Shown: positions 1 through 6,854, counted from the stretch's first letter. The stretch: DNA of 9,587 nt from Rhodoferax sp. (GCA_020048295.1 JAIFMT010000099.1:1-9587), one strand, 5' to 3'. Notes: a model not told the origin generated them from the letters alone. Translations and numbers: made by a program.

Positions 1-626
1 GTGCGCGTTGCAGGGTTCTGGCCCGGCTCGCGGGTTTTGACCGTGTCAGCCACGAGGGCGGCCAGTTCAGTGGTGGTTGAAATGGGGCCCCGAGCCTGTC
101 GGCGCGCAACAATCGCCTTTGCAATGGGGCCAGCAAACCGTTCTTCGCCATATTCACGTATCACCTCCGCTATGTTGTCAACGTCCGCCCCGGCCAGCCA
201 CTGCGCCACGCTCTGACCCCGCGTGGTGTCCATGCGCATGTCGAGCGGCCCTTCAAACCTGAAACTGAAACCGCGCTGCGGGTTGTCCACCTGCGGCGAG
301 CTGATGCCCAGATCGAGCAGCACGCCGGCCACACTGGCCGGGGGCAACTCATCAAGTTGGCGAAAACCCTGGTGGCGGATGGAAAAACGCGGGTCGTCGA
401 TATGCGCGGCCTCGGTCATTGCGTCGGGGTCTTTGTCAAACGCGATCAGCTGGTCAGATGGATTGATGCGCGACAGGATCAGCCGGCTGTGGCCGCCGCG
501 GCCAAAAGTGGCATCGACGAACACTTGTGGGCCGGGCTGACTGACCCTGTCGGCGTCAGGCGCGCCCAGCACAGCGTCAACCGCCTCATTCAACAGCACC
601 GTGGTGTGAGTCAATGCGCTTTGCAC
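1..626 (-). CDS. rsmH: 16S rRNA (cytosine-1402-N4)-methyltransferase RsmH (MraW), 3' end outside window
   Basis: RsmH uses S-adenosylmethionine to methylate N4 of C1402 in 16S rRNA, in the cytoplasm. I translated 208 codons from the minus strand; the C-terminal part (about a third of a normal ~310-residue protein) lies beyond the left edge. Visible family signatures are [14 protein letters not shown] near the N-terminus, the SAM-binding loop [10 protein letters not shown] (residues 38-47), FDKDPDA (63-69), [10 protein letters not shown] (105-114) and [16 protein letters not shown] (118-133). The chosen start is GTG at 626-624: it lies 9 bp after the mraZ stop, and a GAGG ribosome-binding site at 637-634 overlaps that stop, which suggests translational coupling. 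It is the second gene of the division/cell-wall cluster, where ftsL and ftsI usually follow. The exact start codon is the least certain part. Confidence 0.96.
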   Translation of the reverse strand, partial: MQSALTHTTVLLNEAVDAVLGAPDADRVSQPGPQVFVDATFGRGGHSRLILSRINPSDQLIAFDKDPDAMTEAAHIDDPRFSIRHQGFRQLDELPPASVAGVLLDLGISSPQVDNPQRGFSFRFEGPLDMRMDTTRGQSVAQWLAGADVDNIAEVIREYGEERFAGPIAKAIVARRQARGPISTTTELAALVADTVKTREPGQNPATR

Positions 627-635
627 CGGATGACC

Positions 636-1064
636 TCAGAACGAGAATTCCTTGAGGACATCGGGCATCTCGCCCTGCATGGCCTGAGCTTCCTGGGCGG
701 CATAGGTGGCCTGGTCCCACAGCTCAAAATAGTTGCCCATGCCCAGCAGCACTGCGTCTTTGGTGATGCCGGCGGCGGCGCGCAGTTCAGGCGATACCAG
801 CACGCGCCCGGTACTGTCGAGCTCGACATCCATCGCGTTGCCCAGAAAAATGCGCTTCCACCACTGCGCCGACATCGGCAGGGTATTGATGCGCTCGCGG
901 AACTTCTCCCACTCGGGGCGCGCAAACACCATCAGGCAGCCGTGCGGGTGCTTGGTGATGGTGAGCGCGCCGGCGGCGGTGGCGCTCAAAACGTCACGGT
1001 GCCGGGTCGGCATCGACATGCGACCTTTGGCATCCAGACTTAACGAGGAAGCGCCTTGAAACAC
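636..1064 (-). CDS. mraZ: Transcriptional regulator MraZ
   Basis: MraZ is a DNA-binding protein of the SpoVT/AbrB fold that controls its own division/cell-wall operon and binds short direct repeats upstream of itself. The 142-residue protein has the two expected half-domains, each with the signature D-x-x-x-R: DAKGR at residues 11-15 and DSTGR at 83-87. The start is taken as GTG at 1064-1062 ([20 protein letters not shown] follows), because MraZ proteins normally begin with M-F-x-G. A longer in-frame reading from 1127 would add 21 residues ([15 protein letters not shown]...) that do not belong to the family and would run through its operator. An AAGG lies about 10 nt upstream of the GTG. The first gene of the cluster; rsmH starts 9 bp after its stop. 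Confidence 0.96.
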   Translation of the reverse strand: MFQGASSLSLDAKGRMSMPTRHRDVLSATAAGALTITKHPHGCLMVFARPEWEKFRERINTLPMSAQWWKRIFLGNAMDVELDSTGRVLVSPELRAAAGITKDAVLLGMGNYFELWDQATYAAQEAQAMQGEMPDVLKEFSF

Positions 1065-1110
1065 TGCAAAGAACCTTGGTTGGGGGGGTGGTGGCGAATT
1101 TAGCAGGGGT

Positions 1111-1150
1111 TTGGCACTTTCCACCACTAAATTGCACTTTTTTGCACTGT
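1111..1150 (-). promoter_or_regulatory. MraZ operator: four AGTG boxes at exact 10-bp spacing
   Basis: Read on the minus strand, AGTG occurs four times in perfect 10-bp register (plus-strand CACT at 1115-1118, 1125-1128, 1135-1138 and 1145-1148). The boxes are AAAGTGCC, TTAGTGGT, AAAGTGCA and ACAGTGCA. Known MraZ sites are tandem direct repeats with one helical-turn spacing (TGGGN-N5 in E. coli, AAAGTG-type in Mycoplasma), so this array, 47-86 bp upstream of the mraZ start, is almost certainly its own operator. It overlaps the predicted -10 element, which fits autorepression. The sequence match is direct observation; binding is inferred from the family. Confidence 0.85.
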
Positions 1151-1154
1151 ATCA
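1146..1154 (-). promoter_or_regulatory. Candidate extended -10 promoter of mraZ-rsmH
   Basis: On the minus strand the string TGATACAGT reads as an extended -10 element (TG, one base, TACAGT; four of six matches to TATAAT). A poor -35 candidate, TTGCGC, lies about 16 bp upstream of the hexamer. Transcription would start near 1139, inside the MraZ box array, giving a leader of about 75 nt. Prediction from sequence only; another promoter further upstream in the AT-rich stretch 1180-1330 is possible. Confidence 0.4.
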
Positions 1155-1258
1155 GCAAAAACTCTCCGCGCAAATCCACTTGCAACAAATTTTTACAATG
1201 AAATCAAAGACTTAGGAGTGATATTTAAGGTTAAGAAAAGCAAAAATTGTTTCAAAGC

Positions 1259-1278
1259 AAGCACTTAGAGTGCTTTTT
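1259..1278. terminator. Short terminator-like hairpin between the 2OG oxygenase gene and mraZ
   Basis: A perfect 7-bp inverted repeat, AAGCACT and AGTGCTT, with a 3-base loop (TAG) is followed on the plus strand by further T residues (1276-1278). The oxygenase gene is read from the minus strand, where the hairpin at 56-75 bp past its stop is followed by GCTTTG rather than a clean U-tract, so termination would be weak there. No plus-strand gene ends here. The rest of the 269-bp gap (1065-1333) contains the mraZ control region and AT-rich sequence without a recognisable gene. Confidence 0.35.
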
Positions 1279-1333
1279 GAATGTGTTGCTTTAGGAAAAT
1301 GGTGATCGCCTGCAGACCGTTGCCCATTGCCAA

Positions 1334-2224
1334 TTAGCCGTAGCGTCGCTCGCGCATCCACTTGGTGGCAATCCACTTTTCTCCCACGCGCACCGGTGTG
1401 CCGGCGTGCAGCGACAGCGGGTCCACCTGGCCTTGCGCGTTGCAGTACTCAAAATAGACGGCCGCACCCTTCTTCGGGGTCACTGCCAGGTGAATCGATG
1501 GAAAGGTGGTCTCGCCACCTTCCTCCACGTCATTGAGGTACATCACCAGGGTGCTGACGCGCTGGCCGCCGCGCGCCAGGTGTGCTGCGCTGCCGGGCTC
1601 GTCAGGCGGGAAATAGTCAAAATGGGCCTGGTATTCGCCACCCACCGGGTAGTGCAGGATCTGGATGCCTTCGCCGTTTTCCAGCGGCCAGTGCATCAGG
1701 TCGGCAATACGCCGATCGAGCCGGGCAATGAATTCGTTTTCATTGAGTTGAAAAAACGTGCCAAAGCTGCTGCGCGCATCGATGACCGTCGGCACACCGC
1801 TGACCGGATCGACGATGGCCGAGCGTTTGAGCTTGGCGCTGGCCAGGCTGATCAGCGCATCGCACTCCGCGTGGCTCATGAAATCGTCCAGCAGCGCCAC
1901 CACCGGCTGATCCAGCCGCATGGCCACGCGCACGTCGCGGTCGTGGGTGCGGATCAGGTTGCCTGTCGGCGGCAGGCGAGGTGTCTGGTACACATAGGCC
2001 GGTGCGTGCTCGGTGGTTGCGACTTTGGCACTTGGGCTGGTCTGCCTTGCTGGCTGGGCGGGCTCGACAGCCGATGACAGCTGGTGGCTGACAATGGCCC
2101 TGGCCTGCGCTGCATCAAAGCCGCCGCGCACCATGCTGTCCACCAGGGAGTCGGCCGTGCAACCACGCGCCAGGTTGTCATTCAACCAGTTTTGCCACTG
2201 TGGGGATAAAGGGGTGTTGTTCAT
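1334..2224 (-). CDS. 2OG-Fe(II) oxygenase, prolyl 4-hydroxylase type
   Basis: A 296-residue cytoplasmic protein of the P4Hc (prolyl 4-hydroxylase alpha-subunit-like) 2-oxoglutarate/Fe(II)-dependent dioxygenase family. The metal-binding triad is visible as H201-x-D203 (QAHFDYF) and H273 (SLHAGTPVRVG), with K283 (GEKWIATKW) in the position that binds the 2-oxoglutarate carboxylate. RVSTLVMYLNDVEEGGETTFP (222-242) is the typical core strand region. Residues 1-50 form a small predicted helical module (PQWQNWLNDNLARG...GFDAAQARAIVSHQL), followed by an Ala/Pro/Ser-rich linker (about 51-75). Start ATG at 2224-2222 has GGAG 8 nt upstream; the frame stays open far upstream but that part is antisense to proA. 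Divergent from proA with 76 bp between starts. The substrate is unknown; hydroxylation of a protein proline or a free amino acid is possible. Confidence 0.9.
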   Translation of the reverse strand: MNNTPLSPQWQNWLNDNLARGCTADSLVDSMVRGGFDAAQARAIVSHQLSSAVEPAQPARQTSPSAKVATTEHAPAYVYQTPRLPPTGNLIRTHDRDVRVAMRLDQPVVALLDDFMSHAECDALISLASAKLKRSAIVDPVSGVPTVIDARSSFGTFFQLNENEFIARLDRRIADLMHWPLENGEGIQILHYPVGGEYQAHFDYFPPDEPGSAAHLARGGQRVSTLVMYLNDVEEGGETTFPSIHLAVTPKKGAAVYFEYCNAQGQVDPLSLHAGTPVRVGEKWIATKWMRERRYG

Positions 2225-2300
2225 TTGAGGGACTCCGGTGGCCAGTTTAAGGGATGCTAGCGCCCGCTCGGCGCTCCGGCGCACATGCCAAAATGTCGGC

Positions 2301-3644
2301 ATGAACACAAGCTCACTGCCAACCGCCACCCAAACCCTCGGATTGCAAGCAAAAAAGGCTGCAGCCTTGATGGCTAAAGCGTCTCCAGCTATCAAAAACA
2401 AGGCTCTCAAGTGCCTGGCCGGGCTGCTGCGGGCCAATGTGGCCGGGCTGCAGAGCGACAACGCCCGCGACATCGCGCGGGCGCTGCAAGCCGGCCTGGC
2501 CGCACCCCTGGTGGACCGGCTCAAGCTCACCCCCGGCGTGATCGAAACCTGCGCGCAGGGTTGCGAGCAACTGGCCGCCATGCCCGACGTGATTGGCGAC
2601 ATCATTGGCATGAAGCAGCAGCCCAGCGGCATCCGCGTCGGCCAGATGCGCGTGCCGATTGGCGTGTTTGGCATGATCTTCGAGAGTCGGCCCAATGTGA
2701 CGATTGAGGCGGCGAGCCTGTCGATCAAAAGCGGCAACGCCTGCATTTTGCGCGGTGGCTCCGAGGCGATTGACTCCAACAAGGCGCTGGCCCGGCTGGT
2801 GCAACAGGCTTTGCTTGACAGTGGTTTGCCAGAGCACGCCGTGCAACTGGTGCAAACCACCGACCGGGCCGTGGTGGGTGAGCTGATCAGCATGCCGCAG
2901 TATGTGGATGTGATCATTCCGCGCGGTGGCAAGGGGTTGATCGAGCGCATCAGCCGCGACGCGCGGGTGCCGGTCATCAAGCACCTGGACGGCAACTGCC
3001 ACACCTATGTCGATGACCCGTGCGACCTGGCCATGGCGCTGCGGGTGGCCGACAACGCCAAGACGCAAAAATACAGCCCGTGCAACGCCACCGAAAGCCT
3101 GCTGGTGGCGCGCGGCGTGGCACAGGCGTTTTTGCCGCAGATCGCCAGCATTTACGCCGCCAAGGGAGTCGAGATGCGCTGCTGCCCGCAGACCCTGGCG
3201 CTGCTACAAGAATATGAACAAAAACATGCTCCAGACCATACGGGACATGCGCTGGCAGCTATGAATAAAGATGCATCAGCAGGCTGGCCACTGGTGCCTG
3301 CCAGCGAGGCCGACTGGTCCGAGGAATACCTCGCCCCGGTGATCAGCATCAAGATCGTGGCCGGCGTGGACGAGGCCATTGCCCACATCAACCAGTACAG
3401 CAGCCACCACACCGATGCCATCCTGACCAGCCAGCACATGCACGCGCAGGCTTTTTTGCGCGAGGTGGATTCCGCCAGCGTGATGGTGAACGCCAGCACG
3501 CGCTTTGCCGACGGTTTTGAATACGGGCTGGGCGCCGAGATCGGCATCAGCACCGACAAGTTTCACGCGCGCGGCCCGGTCGGCATTGAAGGCTTGACCT
3601 CGCTCAAGTACGTGGTGCTGGGTGACGGCGAAGTGCGTACTTGA
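2301..3644 (+). CDS. proA: Gamma-glutamyl phosphate reductase (glutamate-5-semialdehyde dehydrogenase)
   Basis: ProA reduces L-glutamyl 5-phosphate with NADPH to glutamate 5-semialdehyde, the second step of proline synthesis, in the cytoplasm. The 447-residue product has the aldehyde-dehydrogenase-type fold, with [20 protein letters not shown] (127-146), [10 protein letters not shown] (208-217), the catalytic cysteine C261 in YSPCNATES, and the diagnostic C-terminal block [20 protein letters not shown] / [19 protein letters not shown] (396-434). The first in-frame ATG (2301) is chosen; a GTG at 2238 would add 21 uncharacteristic residues. The ribosome-binding site is weak. Without proB beside it, it is an isolated biosynthetic gene. 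It is about 30 residues longer than E. coli ProA (417), and most of the excess sits at residues 304-330, where the DNA resembles a palindromic repeat. It converges with kdgK, with 11 bp between the stops. Confidence 0.97.
   Translation: MNTSSLPTATQTLGLQAKKAAALMAKASPAIKNKALKCLAGLLRANVAGLQSDNARDIARALQAGLAAPLVDRLKLTPGVIETCAQGCEQLAAMPDVIGDIIGMKQQPSGIRVGQMRVPIGVFGMIFESRPNVTIEAASLSIKSGNACILRGGSEAIDSNKALARLVQQALLDSGLPEHAVQLVQTTDRAVVGELISMPQYVDVIIPRGGKGLIERISRDARVPVIKHLDGNCHTYVDDPCDLAMALRVADNAKTQKYSPCNATESLLVARGVAQAFLPQIASIYAAKGVEMRCCPQTLALLQEYEQKHAPDHTGHALAAMNKDASAGWPLVPASEADWSEEYLAPVISIKIVAGVDEAIAHINQYSSHHTDAILTSQHMHAQAFLREVDSASVMVNASTRFADGFEYGLGAEIGISTDKFHARGPVGIEGLTSLKYVVLGDGEVRT
2361..2398 (+). 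repeat. Weaker copy of the same repeat-like motif near the proA 5' end
   Basis: The segment ending TCCAGCTATCAAAAA encodes ProA residues 21-33. It aligns without gaps to 3231-3268 with 22 of 38 identities, including the block CAGCTAT. In protein alignment with E. coli ProA there is no insertion here, so either the repeat overwrote native codons or the likeness is coincidental. Recorded because both sites sit in the same gene and the same orientation. Confidence 0.25.
3204..3275 (+). repeat. In-frame, repeat-like insertion inside proA
   Basis: This stretch encodes about 24 residues ([24 protein letters not shown]) that have no counterpart in E. coli ProA, where the preceding and following conserved segments lie closer together. 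Its core, 3231-3268, ends in GCGCTGGCAGCTATGAATAA. From memory this resembles the abundant Comamonadaceae palindromic repeat (AGCGCT...CAGCTAT...AAAA type). A second, weaker look-alike lies at 2361-2398 in the same gene, sharing CAGCTATnAAnAA and 22 of 38 aligned bases. The length difference is solid; assignment to a repeat family is recollection plus inference. Confidence 0.5.
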
Positions 3645-3655
3645 GGCCGGGCGAC

Positions 3656-4600
3656 CTAATCGGCCAGCGGCACGGCTGACGCCATAAACGCTGCCACCTG
3701 CGCTTCAGTGGGCAATGGTGCCACTGCGCCGTAGCCCTGGGTGGACAGCGCTGCCGAAGCCGCCGCCCAGCGGGCACTGGTAAAGACATCTTCACCGCGC
3801 GCCCGGCGGGCGAGGTAAGCGCCGTTAAAACAATCCCCGGCACCGGTGGCATCGAGCGCACTGACGGCAAAAGCAGGTATGCGCTGCACCTGCGTGCCGT
3901 CTGAAGCCAGCACGCCCTGGGTGCCCATCTTCAGTACCACCACCTTGGCGCCCTGGCGGTGCGCCCAGGCCACCAAGTCGGCGGGCGCGCTCAGGCCAGA
4001 TACTTTGGCCAGTTCTTCTTGACCCGGCAGAAACTCATCGCTGAGGGCGATGGAGCTGGCAATCACCGCCCGCGCTTCTTCCAGCGGCCACAGGGCAAAG
4101 CGCAAATTGGGGTCATACGACACGCGCGCACCGGCCGCGTGCGCCAGCTCAATGGCCGCCGCCACGGTTTGACGCGCATTGGCACTGATGGCCTGGCTGA
4201 TGCCCGACACATGCAGGTAGTGGGCCTGGCCAATCAGGGCGGGCAGCAGGTCGGCTGGCTGGATACGGCTGGCCGCCGAACCGCTGCGCAAGTAGGAGAA
4301 GTGGTGCCCATGGTGGTCGTGGCGTACAAAATAGACGCCGGTGGCAGCATCTTCACGCACACCGACGCCGCTCACGTCCACACCTTCAGCGCGCCACAAC
4401 TCCAGGCACATTTCGCCCAACACATCGTTGCCCACCAGCGACAGGTAGGCGCAATGGGCCCCCTGGCGCGCGGCAGCAATGATGGTGTTGGAGGTATCGC
4501 CACCAAAACCCTGCAGGTACATGCGACCATCTCCTTGGGGGATCTGGTTGAACTCCACCATGGCCTCACCCAAAGCCACCACATCAAATCGATCTGACAT
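3656..4600 (-). CDS. kdgK: 2-keto-3-deoxygluconate kinase (PfkB family)
   Basis: KdgK phosphorylates 2-keto-3-deoxygluconate with ATP to KDPG, the entry point of uronate catabolism into the Entner-Doudoroff route; cytoplasmic. The 314-residue protein is a ribokinase/PfkB fold: GEAMVEF (11-17), the first signature GFGGDTSN (31-38), YDPNLR (162-167, the D-x-N-x-R segment typical of KDG kinases) and the second signature DATGAGDCFNG (250-260), with catalytic base D256. Start ATG at 4600-4598 has AAGGA 5 nt upstream; an in-frame ATG at 4624 lacks a ribosome-binding site and adds 8 residues. It lies 55 bp after kdgF on the same strand and is probably co-transcribed with it. A related sugar kinase specificity cannot be excluded, but the kdu genes next door make KDG the best substrate. 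Confidence 0.92.
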   Translation of the reverse strand: MSDRFDVVALGEAMVEFNQIPQGDGRMYLQGFGGDTSNTIIAAARQGAHCAYLSLVGNDVLGEMCLELWRAEGVDVSGVGVREDAATGVYFVRHDHHGHHFSYLRSGSAASRIQPADLLPALIGQAHYLHVSGISQAISANARQTVAAAIELAHAAGARVSYDPNLRFALWPLEEARAVIASSIALSDEFLPGQEELAKVSGLSAPADLVAWAHRQGAKVVVLKMGTQGVLASDGTQVQRIPAFAVSALDATGAGDCFNGAYLARRARGEDVFTSARWAAASAALSTQGYGAVAPLPTEAQVAAFMASAVPLAD

Positions 4601-4609
4601 CGCAATCCT

Positions 4610-4620
4610 TTGTATTACAA
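4610..4620. promoter_or_regulatory. Perfect 11-bp palindrome just upstream of kdgK
   Basis: TTGTATTACAA (5-1-5 inverted repeat) lies 9-19 bp upstream of the kdgK start and abuts its AAGGA ribosome-binding site. The half-site TTGTA/TACAA resembles the known GntR-family ExuR operator core (TTGTATACAA) but with one extra central base. It may be an internal operator, an RNA element, or chance; an 11-bp AT-rich palindrome is short. Confidence 0.25.
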
Positions 4621-4630
4621 GCATTCAGTC

Positions 4631-4654
4631 CCCGGCACGTCTGGCCGTGCCGGG
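4631..4654 (-). other. Strong intercistronic hairpin between kdgF and kdgK
   Basis: CCCGGCACG (4631-4639) and CGTGCCGGG (4646-4654) form a perfect 9-bp GC-rich stem with a 6-base loop. In the minus-strand transcript it starts one base after the kdgF stop codon. No U-tract follows (next bases GACTGAATG), so it is not a standard intrinsic terminator. It could stabilise the 3' end of the kdgF segment, mark a processing site, or partly reduce kdgK expression. The structure is directly seen; the role is inference. Confidence 0.6.
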
Positions 4655-4655
4655 A

Positions 4656-4988
4656 TCATAAAAAATCATCACGCCGTGGGGAAAACTGGTCAAGCAGTAC
4701 GCTGCCCGGCTCCAGCGCCACCACGCCGTGCAAGTGCTGGCGCGCCGCGATGAAGGCATCACCCACTGTCAGCCTGCGCTTGATGCCTGCCACCTCCACG
4801 TCAAACGCGCCAGCCACCACAAAAGTGATCTGGTCATGCGCCTCGTGCGCATGCGCGGTGCCGACTGCACCCTGGTCAAACTGCACCAGCACCGACATCA
4901 GCTCAGGCGTGTGGCCAACGACTTTGCGCCGTATGCCCGCGCCCAGCTCGGTCCAGTCCGTGCCCGCACCGTCAAAGAAATGTTCCAT
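4656..4988 (-). CDS. kdgF: Cupin-domain KdgF, unsaturated uronate linearisation
   Basis: KdgF catalyses conversion of 4,5-unsaturated galacturonate/uronate monomers (products of pectate or alginate lyases) to linear 5-keto-4-deoxyuronate. The 110-residue single-cupin protein matches KdgF from end to end: DWTELGAGIRRKVVGHTPELM near the N-terminus and the characteristic tail FSPRRDDFL. Metal ligands are visible as H46, H48, Q53 and H87 (the His-His-Gln-His set of this family, with Gln where many cupins have Glu). D100, F102 and R106 (D-x-F-S-P-x-R) occupy the positions reported as catalytic in characterised KdgF. Start ATG at 4988-4986 has AGAGGA 4 nt upstream. Divergent from kduI across a 214-bp control region and followed by kdgK. 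Confidence 0.9.
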   Translation of the reverse strand: MEHFFDGAGTDWTELGAGIRRKVVGHTPELMSVLVQFDQGAVGTAHAHEAHDQITFVVAGAFDVEVAGIKRRLTVGDAFIAARQHLHGVVALEPGSVLLDQFSPRRDDFL

Positions 4989-5040
4989 GGAGTCCTCTGA
5001 TCGTTGTTAAAAATTTGATGCTGCCGCAACAAACGCCGTA

Positions 5041-5052
5041 TTGTCATGACAA
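5041..5052. promoter_or_regulatory. Perfect 12-bp palindrome TTGTCATGACAA in the kdgF/kduI control region
   Basis: TTGTCATGACAA is self-complementary over 12 bp and lies 53-64 bp upstream of the kdgF start, in the expected kdgF leader and downstream of its predicted -10. It differs from the TGAAAC-type KdgR sites and looks like a GntR/LacI-style dyad, so a second regulator is possible. No such regulator gene is in the window. Confidence 0.35.
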
Positions 5053-5064
5053 GACATCCACAAT

Positions 5065-5092
5065 AATGTATCATTTGACAACAAATTTGAAA
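5065..5092 (-). promoter_or_regulatory. Candidate kdgF-kdgK promoter
   Basis: On the minus strand TGATACATT gives an extended -10 (TG plus one base plus TACATT at 5070-5065), with a weak -35 TTTCAA (5092-5087) 16 bp upstream. The -35 falls inside the KdgR-like dyad at 5087-5103, so a bound repressor would block it. Prediction only. Confidence 0.35.
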
Positions 5093-5104
5093 CGCTGGTT
5101 CAAT
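5075..5104 (+). promoter_or_regulatory. Candidate kduI-kduD promoter
   Basis: A consensus -35 TTGACA (5075-5080) is followed after 18 bp by TTCAAT (5099-5104, four of six matches to TATAAT). Transcription would start near 5111, giving a leader of about 90 nt before kduI. The KdgR-like dyad fills the spacer and overlaps the -10. The -35 match is exact; the -10 assignment is tentative. Confidence 0.45.
5087..5103. promoter_or_regulatory. KdgR-type operator in the divergent kdgF/kduI region
   Basis: TTGAAACGCTGGTTCAA is an inverted repeat (TTGAA, seven-base centre, TTCAA). Its 15-bp core TGAAACGCTGGTTCA matches the known IclR-family KdgR pattern TGAAAC-N3-GTTTCA at 11 of 12 defined positions. 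A second site with the same layout lies before kdgR (6862-6876). It overlaps both predicted divergent promoters, so one bound KdgR could repress kdgF-kdgK and kduI-kduD together. Binding is inferred from the consensus and from the presence of a KdgR-like gene. Confidence 0.7.
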
Positions 5105-5202
5105 AAATAAAAACCTTGTTTTCAAAAATGCTGCAATGTGCCTCTGTCAGTCGCACACCCCATTCACCGCGCCACCTCCGGCGCCCCTTACGAAGGCAAG
5201 CC

Positions 5203-6039
5203 ATGGACATTCGCCAACCCATTCACAGCGATCATTTCAAGACCCTGGACACCGAGGGTTTACGTCGGCATTTTTTGGTGGAGGGACTGTTCAAGCCTGA
5301 TGAAGTCACGCTGACGTACAGCCAGATTGACCGCATCATCACCGGCGGCATCATGCCAGTGAACCAGCCGGTGAGCTTTGCACCGGCCCTGGGGAAACAC
5401 ACCGGCACCGATTTTTTCCTGCAGCGCCGGGAGCTGGGCTTGATCAATATTGGTGGCGCGGCGCGCGTGGTGGCCGATGCGCAGACGTTTGATCTCGGGC
5501 ATCACGAGGCGCTGTACATCGGGCAAGGCACGCAGCAGCTGGCGTTTACCAGCGTGGACGCAGCCCAGCCCGCCAAACTGTATTTCAACAGCGCACCCGC
5601 GCACACCCGCTACCCCAGCCGCACCGTCACGCTGGCGCAAGCCTCGCCCGAAACGCTGGGCGCGACTGAGACCAGCAATCGGCGCACCATTTACAAATTC
5701 CTGGTGCCCGACGTGCTGCCCACCTGCCAGCTGGTGATGGGCATGACACAACTCGCGCCCGGCAGCATGTGGAACACCATGCCGTGCCATACGCATGACC
5801 GGCGCATGGAGGTGTATTTCTACTTTGACATGAGCGAGGCCGCTGTCGTCTTTCACATGATGGGCCAGCCCACTCAGACGCGCCATATCGTGGTGCGCAA
5901 CGAGCAGGCGGTCATCAACCCAAGCTGGTCGATCCACTCGGGCGTGGGCACGCAGGCCTACACGTTTATCTGGGGCATGGTCGGTGAAAACCAGGTGTTC
6001 AAGGACATGGACCATGTCGCCATGGGCGACCTGCTGTGA
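5203..6039 (+). CDS. kduI: 5-dehydro-4-deoxy-D-glucuronate isomerase (KduI)
   Basis: KduI interconverts 5-keto-4-deoxyuronate and 2,5-diketo-3-deoxygluconate; cytoplasmic, zinc-dependent, bicupin fold. The 278-residue product has exactly the length of E. coli KduI, and the metal ligands fall at the same numbers: H196 and H198 (PCHTHDRR), E203 (MEVYFYFD) and H245 (WSIHSGVG). Other visible family segments are MPVNQPVSF (51-59) and [18 protein letters not shown] (68-85). Start ATG at 5203 has AAGG 7 nt upstream. The open frame extends to 5116, but those extra residues would break the match in length. First gene of the rightward kduI-kduD unit, with the KdgR-like operator about 100 bp upstream. 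Confidence 0.97.
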   Translation: MDIRQPIHSDHFKTLDTEGLRRHFLVEGLFKPDEVTLTYSQIDRIITGGIMPVNQPVSFAPALGKHTGTDFFLQRRELGLINIGGAARVVADAQTFDLGHHEALYIGQGTQQLAFTSVDAAQPAKLYFNSAPAHTRYPSRTVTLAQASPETLGATETSNRRTIYKFLVPDVLPTCQLVMGMTQLAPGSMWNTMPCHTHDRRMEVYFYFDMSEAAVVFHMMGQPTQTRHIVVRNEQAVINPSWSIHSGVGTQAYTFIWGMVGENQVFKDMDHVAMGDLL

Positions 6040-6070
6040 CCACTGGCTCACACTTTTATCGAGAATCCAC

Positions 6071-6832
6071 ATGATCCTGAATCAATTCCAACTGAATGGC
6101 CGGGTCGCCATCGTCACCGGCTGCAACACCGGACTGGGCCAAGGCATGGCGCTGGCACTGGCGCAGGCCGGTGCCGATATCGTCGGGGTCAATGTCAGCG
6201 CCCCCGACGACACCCGCACGCAGGTTGAAGCACTGGGGCGGCGTTTTCTGGACCTGCGCGCCAATTTGTCAGATGTGAGCGCTATTGCCGCACTGGTGAG
6301 CGAGGCCACCCGGCTCAGCGGCAGCATTCACATCCTGGTCAACAACGCTGGCATCATCCGCCGCGAAGATGCCATCAATTTCACCGAGCGGGATTGGGAT
6401 GAGGTGATGGACCTCAACCTGAAGTCCGTCTTTTTCTTCGCGCAGGCGGTGGCGCGGCAGTTCATGGCGCAGGGCAGCGGTGGCAAGATCATCAATGTGG
6501 CCTCCATGCTGTCGTTCCAGGGCGGCGTGCGGGTGCCGTCTTACACGTCGTCCAAGAGCGGCGTGATGGGTCTGACCCGAGCACTGGCCAATGAATGGGC
6601 CAGGCACCAGATCAATGTGAACGCCATCGCCCCTGGTTACATGGCCACCGACAACACGGCAGCGCTGCGCGCCGACGAGGCGCGCAACACGGCCATTCTG
6701 GAGCGCATACCGGCAGGTCGCTGGGGCATGCCGGCCGACCTGGCTGGCCCGGTGGTGTTTCTGGCCTCCGAAGCGTCCAACTACGTCAACGGCACCACTT
6801 TGGCGGTCGATGGCGGCTGGCTGGCGCGTTAA
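6071..6832 (+). CDS. kduD: 2-dehydro-3-deoxy-D-gluconate 5-dehydrogenase (KduD)
   Basis: KduD reduces 2,5-diketo-3-deoxygluconate to 2-keto-3-deoxygluconate with NAD(P)H. The 253-residue product, equal in length to E. coli KduD, is a classical short-chain dehydrogenase: TGCNTGLG cofactor loop (16-23), NNAG (91-94), catalytic S145, Y158 and K162 in Y-x-x-x-K (SYTSSKSG), then APGYMATDNT (187-196) and the C-terminal YVNGTTLAVDGGWL. Start ATG at 6071 is 31 bp after the kduI stop with a weak GAGA ribosome-binding site; the open frame extends back into kduI but that part is not family sequence. Co-transcribed with kduI by position. The chain is diagnostic of SDRs; KduD rather than another SDR is supported by the KduI neighbour. 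Confidence 0.95.
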   Translation: MILNQFQLNGRVAIVTGCNTGLGQGMALALAQAGADIVGVNVSAPDDTRTQVEALGRRFLDLRANLSDVSAIAALVSEATRLSGSIHILVNNAGIIRREDAINFTERDWDEVMDLNLKSVFFFAQAVARQFMAQGSGGKIINVASMLSFQGGVRVPSYTSSKSGVMGLTRALANEWARHQINVNAIAPGYMATDNTAALRADEARNTAILERIPAGRWGMPADLAGPVVFLASEASNYVNGTTLAVDGGWLAR

Positions 6833-6854
6833 CGTGAACGAATGTCGCGCGCAA

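Noticed and set aside
357..1043. 228-residue plus-strand open frame over rsmH/mraZ
   Set aside because: It spans two convincing minus-strand genes and resembles no protein family.
2225..2300. Promoter search in the 76-bp gap between the oxygenase gene and proA
   Set aside because: No pair of -35/-10 hexamers with acceptable spacing stood out on either strand, so no promoter is annotated.
2225..3004. Long open minus-strand extension of the oxygenase frame to 3004 (556 residues in total)
   Set aside because: It is antisense to the well-supported proA, has low-complexity Ser/Arg/Ala-rich composition, and the oxygenase has a good ATG with GGAG at 2224.
3645..3665. GGCCG/CGGCC inverted repeat between the proA and kdgK stops as a bidirectional terminator
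   Set aside because: The stem is only 5 bp with an 11-base loop and has no T-tract on either side.
5116..5202. N-terminal extension of KduI from 5116
   Set aside because: The extra 29 residues are not family sequence; ATG 5203 gives exactly 278 residues and has a ribosome-binding site.
5260..6072. 270-residue minus-strand open frame opposite kduI
   Set aside because: KduI matches E. coli in length and metal-ligand positions; the antisense frame shows no recognisable motif.
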